Positions 52,230 through 61,038 are shown, counted from the first letter of the stretch. The stretch: 64,000 nucleotides of DNA from Rhizorhapis sp036570425 (GCA_036570425.1 DATCYF010000018.1:197152-261151), one strand, 5' to 3'. The notes: generated by a model from the sequence alone, not told the origin. Numbers and translations are program-made.

Positions 52230-53495
52230 TCAGGCAGCGTCGCCGGTCTTGCGCCGTTCGCTGAATACCCGCACGGGTTCCTTCCGGCCCTCAACGACAT
52301 CCTTGTCGATCACGACCTCACCCACGCTCCGCATGGACGGAAGGTCAAACATGGTATCCAGCAGGATAGCCTCCAGAATGGAGCGAAGACCGCGTGCGCC
52401 AGTCTTGCGCTCAATCGCGCGCTTGGCGATCGAGACTAGAGCATCGTCAGTGAAGGTCAGTTCCACATCCTCCATGTCGAACAGTTTTCTATACTGTTTG
52501 ACAAGGGCGTTCTTCGGCTCGGCGAGGATCTTGACCAGCGCCTCATTGTCGAGATCCTCCAGCGTAGCGATGACAGGAAGGCGGCCGACGAATTCGGGGA
52601 TTAGCCCGAATTTCAGCAAATCCTCCGGCTCGCACTGGCGCAGAAGCTCCCCTGTGCGGCGTTCCTCGGGCGCTGCGACATGGGCGCCAAAGCCGATGGA
52701 TTTCGCCTCCAGCCTGTCGCCAATGATCTTTTCCAGACCTGCGAACGCGCCGCCGCAGATGAAGAGGATGTTCGTCGTATCCACTTGCAGGAATTCCTGC
52801 TGCGGATGCTTGCGGCCGCCCTGTGGCGGAACGCTGGCGGTGGTGCCTTCCATCAGCTTCAGCAGAGCCTGCTGAACACCCTCACCCGACACGTCGCGGG
52901 TAATGGAGGGATTTTCCGCCTTGCGGCTGATCTTGTCGATCTCGTCGATATAGACAATGCCACGCTGCGCCTTTTCGACATTATAGTCACTGGCCTGCAG
53001 GAGCTTCAGGATAATGTTTTCCACATCCTCACCGACATAGCCCGCTTCCGTCAGCGTCGTTGCATCCGCCATGGTGAAAGGCACATCAAAGGTCTTGGCG
53101 AGCGTCTGCGCCAGCAGAGTCTTGCCGCACCCGGTCGGACCCACCAGCAGGATGTTCGACTTGGCAAGCTCCACATCCCCGGTCTTGGTGCCGTGATTGA
53201 GTCGCTTGTAATGGTTGTGCACCGCTACGGAAAGGACGCGCTTGGCACGGCTCTGCCCAATGACGTAGTCATCAAGGACATCGCAGATTTCCAGCGGCGT
53301 AGGCACGCCACCATCCTTCTTGCCGACAAGGCCGCCCTTGGTTTCTTCCCGGATGATATCGTTGCACAATTCAACGCATTCATCGCAGATGAAGACGGTT
53401 GGCCCTGCGATCAGCTTGCGCACCTCATGCTGCGACTTCCCGCAGAAGCTGCAGTACAGGGTGCTTTTCGAATCAGAGCCCGTCAATTTCGTCAT
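52230..53495 (-). CDS. clpX: ATP-dependent protease ATPase subunit ClpX
   Basis: A 421-residue AAA+ unfoldase. N-terminal zinc finger with YCSFCGKSQ and CDECVELC, Walker A GPTGCGKTLLAQ, pore loop GYVGEDVEN, and sensor and arginine-finger regions; the IGF loop appears as KSIGFGAHV. It delivers substrates to ClpP, encoded next to it. ATG at 53495 is the family start; an ATG 33 bp upstream is unlikely. The gap to clpP is 281 bp, with tandem palindromes, so clpX has its own promoter. Confidence 0.96.
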   Translation of the reverse strand: MTKLTGSDSKSTLYCSFCGKSQHEVRKLIAGPTVFICDECVELCNDIIREETKGGLVGKKDGGVPTPLEICDVLDDYVIGQSRAKRVLSVAVHNHYKRLNHGTKTGDVELAKSNILLVGPTGCGKTLLAQTLAKTFDVPFTMADATTLTEAGYVGEDVENIILKLLQASDYNVEKAQRGIVYIDEIDKISRKAENPSITRDVSGEGVQQALLKLMEGTTASVPPQGGRKHPQQEFLQVDTTNILFICGGAFAGLEKIIGDRLEAKSIGFGAHVAAPEERRTGELLRQCEPEDLLKFGLIPEFVGRLPVIATLEDLDNEALVKILAEPKNALVKQYRKLFDMEDVELTFTDDALVSIAKRAIERKTGARGLRSILEAILLDTMFDLPSMRSVGEVVIDKDVVEGRKEPVRVFSERRKTGDAA

Positions 53496-53535
53496 TTTAC
53501 CTTCCCTGTGCCCGGCGCACGGACACATATTTAGT

Positions 53536-53568
53536 GGGCATATCTGCCCTGTATGGGCATGTTAGCCC
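53536..53568. promoter_or_regulatory. Tandem GGGC-N6-GCCC palindromes upstream of clpX
   Basis: GGGCATATCTGCCC (53536-53549) and GGGCATGTTAGCCC (53555-53568) repeat with a 19 bp period, 41-73 bp before the clpX ATG. Two similar palindromes about two helical turns apart look like an operator for a dimeric regulator. Regulator unknown. Confidence 0.5.
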
Positions 53569-53715
53569 GCAATTCCAATGCCGGACAACGGCAATTTTTT
53601 TCCAAGGCATGCCTAAAAAGGTAAACCGTCACATTCCGCGCTGCAAATCCGTTAACGTCTTTTTTCAACAGTCGCTCCAGAAGGACGAAGCACAATAGCC
53701 CAGCCGTTGGGCATG

Positions 53716-53742
53716 AAAAGGGGCGCAGCCCGCGCCGCGCCC
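53716..53742 (-). terminator. Intrinsic terminator of clpP
   Basis: On the minus strand GGGCGC (53742-53737) and GCGCCC (53726-53721) form a hairpin followed by CTTTTC, 35 bp past the clpP stop. Confidence 0.6.
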
Positions 53743-53776
53743 GCTCTCATGGTCTGAAACGGTCTGTGCGCGCGGA

Positions 53777-54421
53777 TCAAACTTCCGGCTTGCCCGGCTC
53801 TTCAGCAGCAGCCGGGCGCCTGTCGAATACCTCATCGATCAGACCGAATGTCTTGGCTTCATCGGCCTCAAGGAAGGTATCGCGATCCATGGCGGACTCA
53901 ATCCTTTCGAGGGGCTGACCAGTGTACTTTGCGTAAAGTCCGTTCATGCGGCTGCGAATGCGCAGGATTTCCTTGGCCTGAATCTCAATGTCCGACGCCA
54001 TGCCCTGAGCACCGCCAGAAGGCTGGTGAATCATGATTCGCGCATTGGACAACGCCACGCGCATACCCGGCTCACCCGCTGCCAACAGGAAGCTGCCCAT
54101 TGAAGCGGCCTGGCCGATACAGACCGTACCCACCCGCGGCCGGATATATTGCATCGTGTCATGGATCGCCATGCCTGCCGTCACCACGCCGCCGGGCGAG
54201 TTGATGTACATGTAAATGTCTTTTTTCGGATTTTCCGATTCCAGGAACAGAAGCTGAGCCACAATGAGCGAGGCCATCTGGTCCTCGACCGCTCCCGTCA
54301 CGAACACGATCCGTTCGCGCAGCAGACGCGAAAAAATGTCGAAGCTCCGCTCTCCGCGGTTCGACTGCTCAATGACGATGGGAACAAGCGCGCTCAGTGG
54401 ATCGGGAATTCTGTCGTGCAT
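53777..54421 (-). CDS. clpP: ATP-dependent Clp protease proteolytic subunit ClpP
   Basis: A 214-residue serine protease with triad Ser107 (GQAASMGS), His132 (MIHQPSGG) and Asp181 (MDRD); spacings match Escherichia coli ClpP. It forms the degradation chamber for ClpX and ClpA. A RpoH-type promoter precedes it at 54458-54486. Confidence 0.96.
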   Translation of the reverse strand: MHDRIPDPLSALVPIVIEQSNRGERSFDIFSRLLRERIVFVTGAVEDQMASLIVAQLLFLESENPKKDIYMYINSPGGVVTAGMAIHDTMQYIRPRVGTVCIGQAASMGSFLLAAGEPGMRVALSNARIMIHQPSGGAQGMASDIEIQAKEILRIRSRMNGLYAKYTGQPLERIESAMDRDTFLEADEAKTFGLIDEVFDRRPAAAEEPGKPEV

Positions 54422-54457
54422 GAGACTCTTTCTTCTCTTTATCGTGGTGCTGCCCCT

Positions 54458-54486
54458 ACATCGGGTGAAATGCGCGCGGCTTCAAG
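54458..54486 (-). promoter_or_regulatory. RpoH (sigma-32) promoter of clpP
   Basis: On the minus strand CTTGAAG (54486-54480), 14 nt, then CCCGATGT (54465-54458). This fits the heat-shock consensus CTTGAAA-N13/14-CCCCATNT with two mismatches, 36 nt before the clpP ATG. Confidence 0.72.
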
Positions 54487-54546
54487 AGGACTCTTGGCAT
54501 GCCGCCCTTTTTGCGGAGCGGAAAGCGTTCCGTAAAAGCGAAACCG

Positions 54547-55545
54547 TTACTCCGCCCGGCGCTCGATGCGTCTGCTGCCAAATTCGGCAGGCGCGGCAAA
54601 GGCCAGATAGGCCAGCCGCCGCATTTCCCGCCTGCCCCTCACCACGGTATCCAGGATAAGGCCGCACATGCCGTTCAAGGCAGCGATGATCATCAGGCCA
54701 GTTGCCAGGATGGCCGTGGGGAAGCGAGGCACAAGACCCGTTTCCAGATAGGTGGCAAGCAACGGCACCGCGAAAATCAGTGCCGCCAGCGCCAGCAATA
54801 CGGCGACTCCGCCGAAGAACCAAAGCGGCTGCTCCACGCGGAACAGCGTAAAGATGGTGCGCAATATTCGCCAGCCATCACTGAAAGTATTAAGCTTGCT
54901 TACCGATCCTTCCGGCCGGGCCGCATAGGCCGTGACGCGTTCAGCCACCGGCATGCGCAGTTCCAGCGCATGGACGCTCATTTCCGTTTCGATCTCAAAC
55001 CCGGATGATAATACGGGGAAGCTCTTCACGAAACGGCGGGAAAAGACACGATAGCCCGACAATATGTCGGTGAAGCTCCGACCGAACAGATAGCGGAGCA
55101 AGCCCGTCAGGACGCGATTGCCAAAGCGGTGGCCGGGGCGATAGGCCGCCTCCACTTCCGATTTGCGCGCGCCGACGACCATGTCCAGATTTCCGGCCAG
55201 CATATCAGCGACCATCGCAGGCGCAGCCGATGCCTGATAGGTGGCGTCGGCGTCGGCCATGACGTAGATATCGGCATCAACATCCGCGAACATACGGCGG
55301 ACCACATGGCCCTTCCCCTGTTGGCGGACGCTTCGCACGATGGCTCCGGCCCCCGCCGCAATCTCGCGTGAACCATCAATGCTGTTATTGTCGTAGACGT
55401 AGATTTTCGCGGTGGGGAGAGCGGCGGCAAACCCGTTGACGGTCTGCGCTATAGCTTCCGCTTCATTATAGCAGGGCAGCAGTACGGCAATGCGTAAGGC
55501 CGGGGGCAGCGTAGCTGCGTCCTTCGCTCCCCCCGGCATATTCAT
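54547..55545 (-). CDS. GT2-family glycosyltransferase with C-terminal membrane helices
   Basis: A 332-residue polyprenyl-phosphate glycosyltransferase-like protein. GT2 motifs: VLLPCYNEAEAI, YVYDNNSIDGS, YVMADADATY with the DxD, and GARKSEVEAAYRPGHRFGNR. Two C-terminal hydrophobic segments (about 245-270 and 280-305) anchor it. It may transfer a sugar to a lipid carrier for a cell-surface glycan. It starts 2 bp after the tig stop, so is probably cotranscribed. Confidence 0.83.
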   Translation of the reverse strand: MNMPGGAKDAATLPPALRIAVLLPCYNEAEAIAQTVNGFAAALPTAKIYVYDNNSIDGSREIAAGAGAIVRSVRQQGKGHVVRRMFADVDADIYVMADADATYQASAAPAMVADMLAGNLDMVVGARKSEVEAAYRPGHRFGNRVLTGLLRYLFGRSFTDILSGYRVFSRRFVKSFPVLSSGFEIETEMSVHALELRMPVAERVTAYAARPEGSVSKLNTFSDGWRILRTIFTLFRVEQPLWFFGGVAVLLALAALIFAVPLLATYLETGLVPRFPTAILATGLMIIAALNGMCGLILDTVVRGRREMRRLAYLAFAAPAEFGSRRIERRAE

Positions 55546-55547
55546 GC

Positions 55548-57137
55548 TTATTTGGAATCAGTCGCCGCTTTTTTGGCAGCCGGCTTTTTCGCAGCAGCCT
55601 TCTTGGCAGGCTTCTCTTCGTCTTCCGTCTTGGCCGCGGCCGCTTTTTTCGCCGGTGCCTTCTTGGCGGGCTTTTCTTCAGCCGAAGCTTTCACGGATTC
55701 GTCTGCAGTCACGTCCTTCTTCTTGGCGGCAGCCTTCTTTGCCTTGGGCTTATCGCCGTGATCATGATCATGGTCATGACCGCAGCCGGGGCCGTGAACA
55801 TGCCCGTCCTCATCAGCCTCAATCGCAGCTTCCAGTTCCTCACGGCTTACCGCGCGTTCAGTGATTTCCGCCTTGTCGAACAGGAAGTCGACGACCTTGT
55901 CCTCATAAAGCGGCGCGCGAAGCTGGGCTGCGGCCATTGGCTCCTGCTGGACATATTGGATGAAGCGCTCGCGATCCTTGGGATTATATTGCTGCGCGGC
56001 CTGCATGACGAGGCGGTTCATTTCGGCCTGACTGACCTCAACGCCATTGGCCTGGCCGATCTCGGAAAGCAGCAGGCCCAGGCGAACGCGACGAATGGCG
56101 ATGGTGCGATATTCTTCGCGATCCTTCTCCATTTCCGCGCGAGCGGCTTCGGGATCGGCTTCATGAGTCGCTTCATGCTCAAGCTGGCCCCAGATCTGGT
56201 TGAATTCGGCCTCCACCATGCTCGGCGGCACTTCGAAGTCGTGATTGGCCGCGAGTTGGTCAAGCAGCTTGCGCTTCATATAGGTGCGCGTAAGACCATT
56301 ATGCTCCTGCTCGATCTGGCCTTTCAGCAGATCGCGGAGTTGCTCCAGGCTCTCAAGACCAAGCGATTTCGCGAATTCATCGTCCGGGCCGCCTTCTGCA
56401 GACACCTTGACCTCAGTGATCTTCAGATCGAAAGTCGCGGCCTTGCCCTTCAGATTTTCGGCATTGTAATCCTCGGGGAAAGTGACTTCGATCGTCTTTT
56501 CCTCGCCAGCCTTTACGCCGACGAGCTGATCTTCGAAGCCGGGAATCAGATTGCCGGAACCGATGACAACGGCCATCCCCTCGCCCGTACCACCTTCAAA
56601 GGCCTCGCCATCGACCTTGCCGACGAAGTCCATGACGACCTGGTCGCCGTCCTTGGCTTCATGCCCTTCCGGCGCGGCTTCGTAGCGCTTCTGCTGCGAC
56701 GCAATGCGCTCGACGGCCTCGTCAATCTGCTCGTCCTTGATCTCAGCGGTCAGGCGCTCCAGCTTCAGGCCATCGATGGCAGGTGCCGGAACGTCAGGGA
56801 GCACTTCCAGCTCAACCTTTATCGCTGCATCCTTGCCAGCTTCATAGCCATCTTCCAGTTCCACCGAAGGCTGCATCGCCGGGCGAAGCTTGTTGTCCGC
56901 CAGCAGCTTCTGCACACCCTCCTGAATGGAGCTGTTCAGCGCATCCTGCTGCAGCGCCTCGCCGTGCATCTTGCGCACCAGATTCGCGGGGACCTTGCCG
57001 GGGCGAAAGCCGGGCATCCGCACTTGCGGCGCAAGGGTCTTCACTTCCTTTTCGACGCGCGCGTCGATGTCCTTGGCAGTGATGGTCAGGGTGTAGGCGC
57101 GTTTCAGGCCCTCGTTCAACGTCTCGACAGTCTGCAT
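55548..57137 (-). CDS. tig: Trigger factor with His-rich and Lys/Ala-rich tail
   Basis: A 529-residue ribosome-associated chaperone. The ribosome-binding signature PGFRPGKVP lies in the N-terminal domain, a FKBP-like PPIase domain follows (GDQVVMDFVGKVDGEAFEGG), then the helical C-domain. Beyond the usual length it has about 85 extra residues (445-529): a His-rich stretch GHDHDHDHGD, then Lys/Ala repeats (KKAAAKK). ATG at 57137 is the family start (MQTVETL). It follows tRNA-Leu by 72 bp. Confidence 0.95.
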   Translation of the reverse strand: MQTVETLNEGLKRAYTLTITAKDIDARVEKEVKTLAPQVRMPGFRPGKVPANLVRKMHGEALQQDALNSSIQEGVQKLLADNKLRPAMQPSVELEDGYEAGKDAAIKVELEVLPDVPAPAIDGLKLERLTAEIKDEQIDEAVERIASQQKRYEAAPEGHEAKDGDQVVMDFVGKVDGEAFEGGTGEGMAVVIGSGNLIPGFEDQLVGVKAGEEKTIEVTFPEDYNAENLKGKAATFDLKITEVKVSAEGGPDDEFAKSLGLESLEQLRDLLKGQIEQEHNGLTRTYMKRKLLDQLAANHDFEVPPSMVEAEFNQIWGQLEHEATHEADPEAARAEMEKDREEYRTIAIRRVRLGLLLSEIGQANGVEVSQAEMNRLVMQAAQQYNPKDRERFIQYVQQEPMAAAQLRAPLYEDKVVDFLFDKAEITERAVSREELEAAIEADEDGHVHGPGCGHDHDHDHGDKPKAKKAAAKKKDVTADESVKASAEEKPAKKAPAKKAAAAKTEDEEKPAKKAAAKKPAAKKAATDSK

Positions 57138-57209
57138 TTTCTCTACTCTAACGCCTTCTAAAGCTGGAATTTCGTTGACTCTGCCAATGCTGATGCCTGG
57201 CGGCGATCC

Positions 57210-57294
57210 TGGTGCGGGCGAAGGGACTTGAACCCCCACATCTTTCGATACCAGAACCTAAATCTGGCGCGTCTACCAGTTTCGCCACGCCCGC
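57210..57294 (-). tRNA. tRNA-Leu (anticodon UAG)
   Basis: An 85-nt cloverleaf with a long variable arm. Acceptor GCGGGCG (57294-57288) pairs with CGCCCGC, discriminator A, and CCA is encoded (57212-57210). The anticodon stem is CCAGA/TCTGG with loop TTTAGGT, giving UAG. GGTTCAAGTCC is the T arm. Confidence 0.97.
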
Positions 57295-57364
57295 ATCGGT
57301 CGCCGGTCGGCGCGGCATAGAGCAGATGAAGCCCTAGGGCAAGGCCATGCTTCCCACAAGCTGC

Positions 57365-57390
57365 GGAACCGATAGGAAGAGTGGGGCGTA
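57365..57390 (+). promoter_or_regulatory. Possible EcfG-type promoter
   Basis: GGAAC at 57365-57369, 17 nt, then CGTA at 57387-57390. One mismatch from CGTT. It would start transcription near 57397, about 17 nt before the ATG of the Pro-rich protein, with AAAGGAG as ribosome-binding site. Confidence 0.45.
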
Positions 57391-57413
57391 AGTGTTCCGA
57401 AAGGAGATGCCCT

Positions 57414-57596
57414 ATGGCCACTCAGCCGGAAATTCCGCCTCCGGACCGCATTGATCCGCAATCCCCGCCAGAAACCCCGCCTGATAGTCCCCCGAGCGAG
57501 GACCCTTTCAGGCAACCGCCCGAAATCGTTCCCGATCAGCCGGATTACGACAAGCCCGACAGGGGGCCGATCGAAACCCCGCCCCCGCCGGATTGA
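57414..57596 (+). CDS. Short proline-rich acidic protein, unknown function
   Basis: A 60-residue protein of low complexity: about a third Pro, many Asp and Glu, few hydrophobics (IPPPDRIDPQSPPETPP and so on). Probably disordered. ATG at 57414 follows AAAGGAG by 7 nt. Its stop abuts the stop of the next, convergent gene without a gap. A possible stress promoter lies upstream. No family recognised. Confidence 0.7.
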   Translation: MATQPEIPPPDRIDPQSPPETPPDSPPSEDPFRQPPEIVPDQPDYDKPDRGPIETPPPPD

Positions 57597-58487
57597 TCAG
57601 TGCTTTCCGCCCGCAGCTTCTGTGACGGAAAAGTCGAACACCCGTGTGGTGGAGGCGGCCGCCTGCATGCCAGCGCCACCTCCACCGCCCATGAAGTAAA
57701 GGAAACCATATTCTCCTGGCGCAAGCGCCTGCTCCGGTGAGACCTTGAATACGCCAGGTCCAACTTTGTCATAGGAAAAGGCAATACGATCCTTGTCCAT
57801 CACTCCCGCCTTTGCGCCGGCAATGTTGAAGCTGCCGACTCTGGCCTCCCGGCCGTTCTTCTTCTCCTTGAAGCGAACGAGCGAGAATTCATTGGGAGAG
57901 CTTACCGTCGCTGCCGGCCCTGAAAGCCAGACGCCACTGGCAGCATTCTGAGCGTAGCGCGCGTTGGCTTCATCGAAATAGAAATAAAAGACGGGCTTGC
58001 TTGTATTTGCACGAATGCGTGCCGTGGCATTGGGCAGCACGGATTTCATGCTGAGCGAGGCAATGCCTCCGGTCAGTGCATAGCCGAAAATGCCACCGGT
58101 TTTCGTTTGACTGGAAACAGTGGGATCAATCCTGATCATGCGGGCTGGGCCGTCCGCCAACAGGTAAATACCGGCGTGATGAGGCGCCATAGGATCTGGA
58201 GAATCGTTGACGAACGCCTCCTTGTCAGGCTCATTTGATCCGTTGCTGGAACGGATCATGGCGGCAATGACCGCCCCCGAAATTCCTTTGGCTTTGAGAT
58301 CGATCATCTGCGTGGTCGAAAGATCAAAGTTGCTCGCCGTTTCCTCAATCTTGGCAACGATCGCCTCGTCGCCAAGACCAGCCTTGGTCAAATCAATAAC
58401 CATTTGGTTATTCAGCGTTTCAGCCGCGGCTTGCGCGGATGACATAACCAGCGTCATCGCGCACAAACCGAACAAGAACTTGCGCAT
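57597..58487 (-). CDS. Secreted hypothetical protein
   Basis: A 296-residue protein with signal peptide (cleaved near AQAAA). Residues about 25-75 carry a helical pattern (MVIDLTKAGLGDEAIVAKI, then FDLSTTQMIDLKAKGISGAVI) seen in other secreted bacterial proteins. The rest is beta-rich, and GEYGFLYFMGGGG is near the end. GGGGG precedes the ATG at 58487. Location periplasmic or outer surface; function unknown. Confidence 0.75.
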   Translation of the reverse strand: MRKFLFGLCAMTLVMSSAQAAAETLNNQMVIDLTKAGLGDEAIVAKIEETASNFDLSTTQMIDLKAKGISGAVIAAMIRSSNGSNEPDKEAFVNDSPDPMAPHHAGIYLLADGPARMIRIDPTVSSQTKTGGIFGYALTGGIASLSMKSVLPNATARIRANTSKPVFYFYFDEANARYAQNAASGVWLSGPAATVSSPNEFSLVRFKEKKNGREARVGSFNIAGAKAGVMDKDRIAFSYDKVGPGVFKVSPEQALAPGEYGFLYFMGGGGGAGMQAAASTTRVFDFSVTEAAGGKH

Positions 58488-58550
58488 ATACCCCCCTGTT
58501 GAATGCGCGGCCATCCAACAGATTACGATGTCGAGCGCAACAAAAAATCG

Positions 58551-60056
58551 TTACGCCAGCGCCTTCTTCAGCAATTCGTTGACGACTTTCGGATTCGCCT
58601 TGCCACCCATAGCCTTCATTGTCTGACCAACGAAAAAGCCGAAGAGCGCTTCCTTGCCGCCGCGATATTGCTCAACTTTTTCGGCATTGGCGGCCAGCAC
58701 ATCGGCGATGACCTTTTCGATCGCCCCAGTATCGGACGTCTGCTTCAGGCCCTTATCCTCGACGATCTTTGCCGGACTGTCGCCGCTTTCCAGCATGATT
58801 TCGAAGACCTGCTTGGAAAGCGTGCCTGAAATGGTGCCGTCGGCCACCAGCGCAAGCAATTCCGCGCCCTGTTCGGGATTGACGGGGCTGTCATCCAGGC
58901 TGCGGCCGAGGCGATTGAGCGCCCCGAACAGTTCGGAGAGGAGCCAGTTGGCGGAAGCCTTCGCCACTTCCGCCTCGCTCTTCTTCTGGATGCGTGCGGC
59001 CTCCGCCAGCAATGCTTCGAACCAGCGGGCAGTTTCCGCCTCAGCAGTCAGGACAGCCGCATTGTAGGAAGACAAGCCAAGCCCACTCTCATAACGGCTG
59101 CGCTTGGCGTCAGGCAGTTCGGGAAGCGACCTCTGGCATTCCTCCAGAAATGCATCGTCCAGTTCCAGCGGCAACAGGTCAGGATCTGGAAAATAGCGGT
59201 AATCGTGCGCATCTTCCTTCGACCGCATCGAGCGAGTTTCCGCCTTGTCGGGATCGAACAGGCGCGTTTCCTGCACAATCTTCCCACCCGATTCCAGCAC
59301 ATCGACCTGCCGGTTTGCTTCATATTCGATGGTCTGCATGACGAAGCGAACGGAGTTCACGTTCTTTGTCTCGGTGCGCGTGCCGAAAGGATCGCCGGGC
59401 TTGCGCACCGACACGTTGACGTCAGCGCGCATGGAGCCTTCCTCCATATTTCCGTCGCACGAACCCACATAGCGCAGAATAGAGCGGAGTTTACGCAGAT
59501 AGGCGCCTGCCTCGGTGGGCGAACGCATGTCCGGCCGCGACACAATCTCCATCAACGCCACGCCGGAGCGGTTGAGATCGACATAGGAGCGCGTGGGGTG
59601 CTGGTCATGCATCAGCTTGCCCGCGTCCTGTTCCACATGAATGCGCTCGATGCCGATCCGCTTGGTGGGGCTGTCGGGGTCCTTTTCGTCCAGCGTTACC
59701 TCAATCGCGCCCTCGCCGACCAGCGGATGATAAAGCTGCGAAATCTGATAGCCCTGCGGCAGGTCAGCGTAAAAATAGTTTTTGCGGTCGAAACGCGACC
59801 ATTTGTTGATGACCGCGCCCACGGCCATGCCGGTTCGCACCGCCTGCCGGATGCATTCTCCGTTGGGGACCGGCAGCATGCCGGGCATGGCTGCGTCGAT
59901 CAGGCTCACCTGTGTATTAGGCTCAGCACCAAAGGCCGTGGCGGCTCCGGAGAAGAGCTTCGCCTGAGACGTGACCTGCGCATGGACCTCCAGGCCGATG
60001 ACAACCTCCCACTCGCCGGTTGCGCCCTGGATTCGGTATGTTGATGTCGTTTCCAT
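58551..60056 (-). CDS. gatB: Aspartyl/glutamyl-tRNA amidotransferase subunit B
   Basis: A 501-residue GatB. EVVIGLEVHAQ, PQGYQISQLYHPLV, NRSGVALMEIVSRPDMRSP and RADVNVSVRKPG are signature segments, and the YqeY-like tail is complete. It activates mischarged Glu-tRNA-Gln or Asp-tRNA-Asn for amidation. gatC and gatA are not adjacent, so the subunits are encoded apart. ATG at 60056 fits the family; longer frames are unlikely. Confidence 0.96.
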   Translation of the reverse strand: METTSTYRIQGATGEWEVVIGLEVHAQVTSQAKLFSGAATAFGAEPNTQVSLIDAAMPGMLPVPNGECIRQAVRTGMAVGAVINKWSRFDRKNYFYADLPQGYQISQLYHPLVGEGAIEVTLDEKDPDSPTKRIGIERIHVEQDAGKLMHDQHPTRSYVDLNRSGVALMEIVSRPDMRSPTEAGAYLRKLRSILRYVGSCDGNMEEGSMRADVNVSVRKPGDPFGTRTETKNVNSVRFVMQTIEYEANRQVDVLESGGKIVQETRLFDPDKAETRSMRSKEDAHDYRYFPDPDLLPLELDDAFLEECQRSLPELPDAKRSRYESGLGLSSYNAAVLTAEAETARWFEALLAEAARIQKKSEAEVAKASANWLLSELFGALNRLGRSLDDSPVNPEQGAELLALVADGTISGTLSKQVFEIMLESGDSPAKIVEDKGLKQTSDTGAIEKVIADVLAANAEKVEQYRGGKEALFGFFVGQTMKAMGGKANPKVVNELLKKALA

Positions 60057-60122
60057 GCTAATTGCGATGCCCTCCATTGCGACAAATTTCAAGCATGCCG
60101 CGCAGGAGAAGCACAAAAGAAA

Positions 60123-60151
60123 AGCGCCGGACGGTCGGGCCGCCCGGCGCT
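60123..60151 (-). terminator. Intrinsic terminator of the Bax-inhibitor gene
   Basis: On the minus strand AGCGCCGG (60151-60144) and CCGGCGCT (60130-60123) form an 8-bp stem extended by CGG/CCG, followed by TTTTC. It lies 23 bp past the stop. Confidence 0.82.
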
Positions 60152-60173
60152 CGAATTCAGCTTCGGCTGTCTA

Positions 60174-60908
60174 TCACTCGCGGTTGCCCATGAACTGCAG
60201 CAGGAAGGTGAACATGTTGATGAAATCGAGATACAGGCTCAGCGCGCCCATAATCACCGTTTTCCCCATCATGTCCGTGCCCGCCACATAGGCATACATG
60301 CTCTTGATCCGCTGCGTGTCGTAAGCCGTCAGACCAGCAAAGATCAGCACGCCAATAAAGCTGATCGCAAGCTGCAGTGCCGTCGACTGCACGAAGATGT
60401 TGATGACCATCGCCACCAGGAGGCCAACCACGCCCATGATCAGAAACGTGCCGAATGCCGACAGGTCCTTCTTGGTCGTGTAGCCAAACAAGCTAAGGCC
60501 AGCGAAAGCCGCCGCCGTCGCGAAGAAGGTCTGCGCGATCGACGTTCCCGTATAAACCAGGAAGATCGACGACATCGACAGGCCCATCACCGTTGCAAAC
60601 GCCCAGAAGAGCAGTTGCAATGTTGGCGTGGAGATTCTGTTGATCCCGAAGCTCATGACCATCACGAACGCCAGGGGCGAGAACATGATGACATATTTCA
60701 GGATGCCGGGGCCCATCAAAATGTCTTGCGCAAGCCCGCTGCTTGCGAACAGCAGTGCGACAATGCCGGTCAGCAGCACGCCGCTCGCCATATAATTATA
60801 GACCGAAAGCATATAGGACCGCAGCCCCGCATCGAATGCGGCGGCCCGTGTTCCGGTCGTCTCACCGAAACCCGTCGCTCTCGTCTGGGGGTCAGACCAG
60901 TTAGCCAT
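60174..60908 (-). CDS. Bax inhibitor-1/YccA family membrane protein
   Basis: A 244-residue protein with seven hydrophobic helices and the family end segment GALSLYLDFINMFTFLLQFMGNRE. LIFAGLTAYDTQRIKSMY is the conserved sixth-helix region with the Asp pair thought to form a pH-sensitive calcium latch. YccA relatives modulate FtsH; the role here is not fixed. ATG at 60908; divergent from thpR. Confidence 0.9.
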   Translation of the reverse strand: MANWSDPQTRATGFGETTGTRAAAFDAGLRSYMLSVYNYMASGVLLTGIVALLFASSGLAQDILMGPGILKYVIMFSPLAFVMVMSFGINRISTPTLQLLFWAFATVMGLSMSSIFLVYTGTSIAQTFFATAAAFAGLSLFGYTTKKDLSAFGTFLIMGVVGLLVAMVINIFVQSTALQLAISFIGVLIFAGLTAYDTQRIKSMYAYVAGTDMMGKTVIMGALSLYLDFINMFTFLLQFMGNRE

Positions 60909-61038
60909 CGTAAACCACTCCATTAAACATCCGGCCCCATAGCCGGTTCTTGGTAATATCGGCGGAATGGCCTGCAGTTTCAAGGAAAACCGGCATATCA
61001 CAGGTCGATTTGTGGAGGAATTCAGGTTAATAATTCCT

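Noticed and set aside
55758..57161. 467-residue plus-strand open frame
   Set aside because: Antisense to tig; the trigger factor reading is certain, and this frame has no recognisable domain.
59205..60044. 279-residue plus-strand open frame over gatB
   Set aside because: Antisense shadow; GatB signatures are unambiguous on the minus strand.
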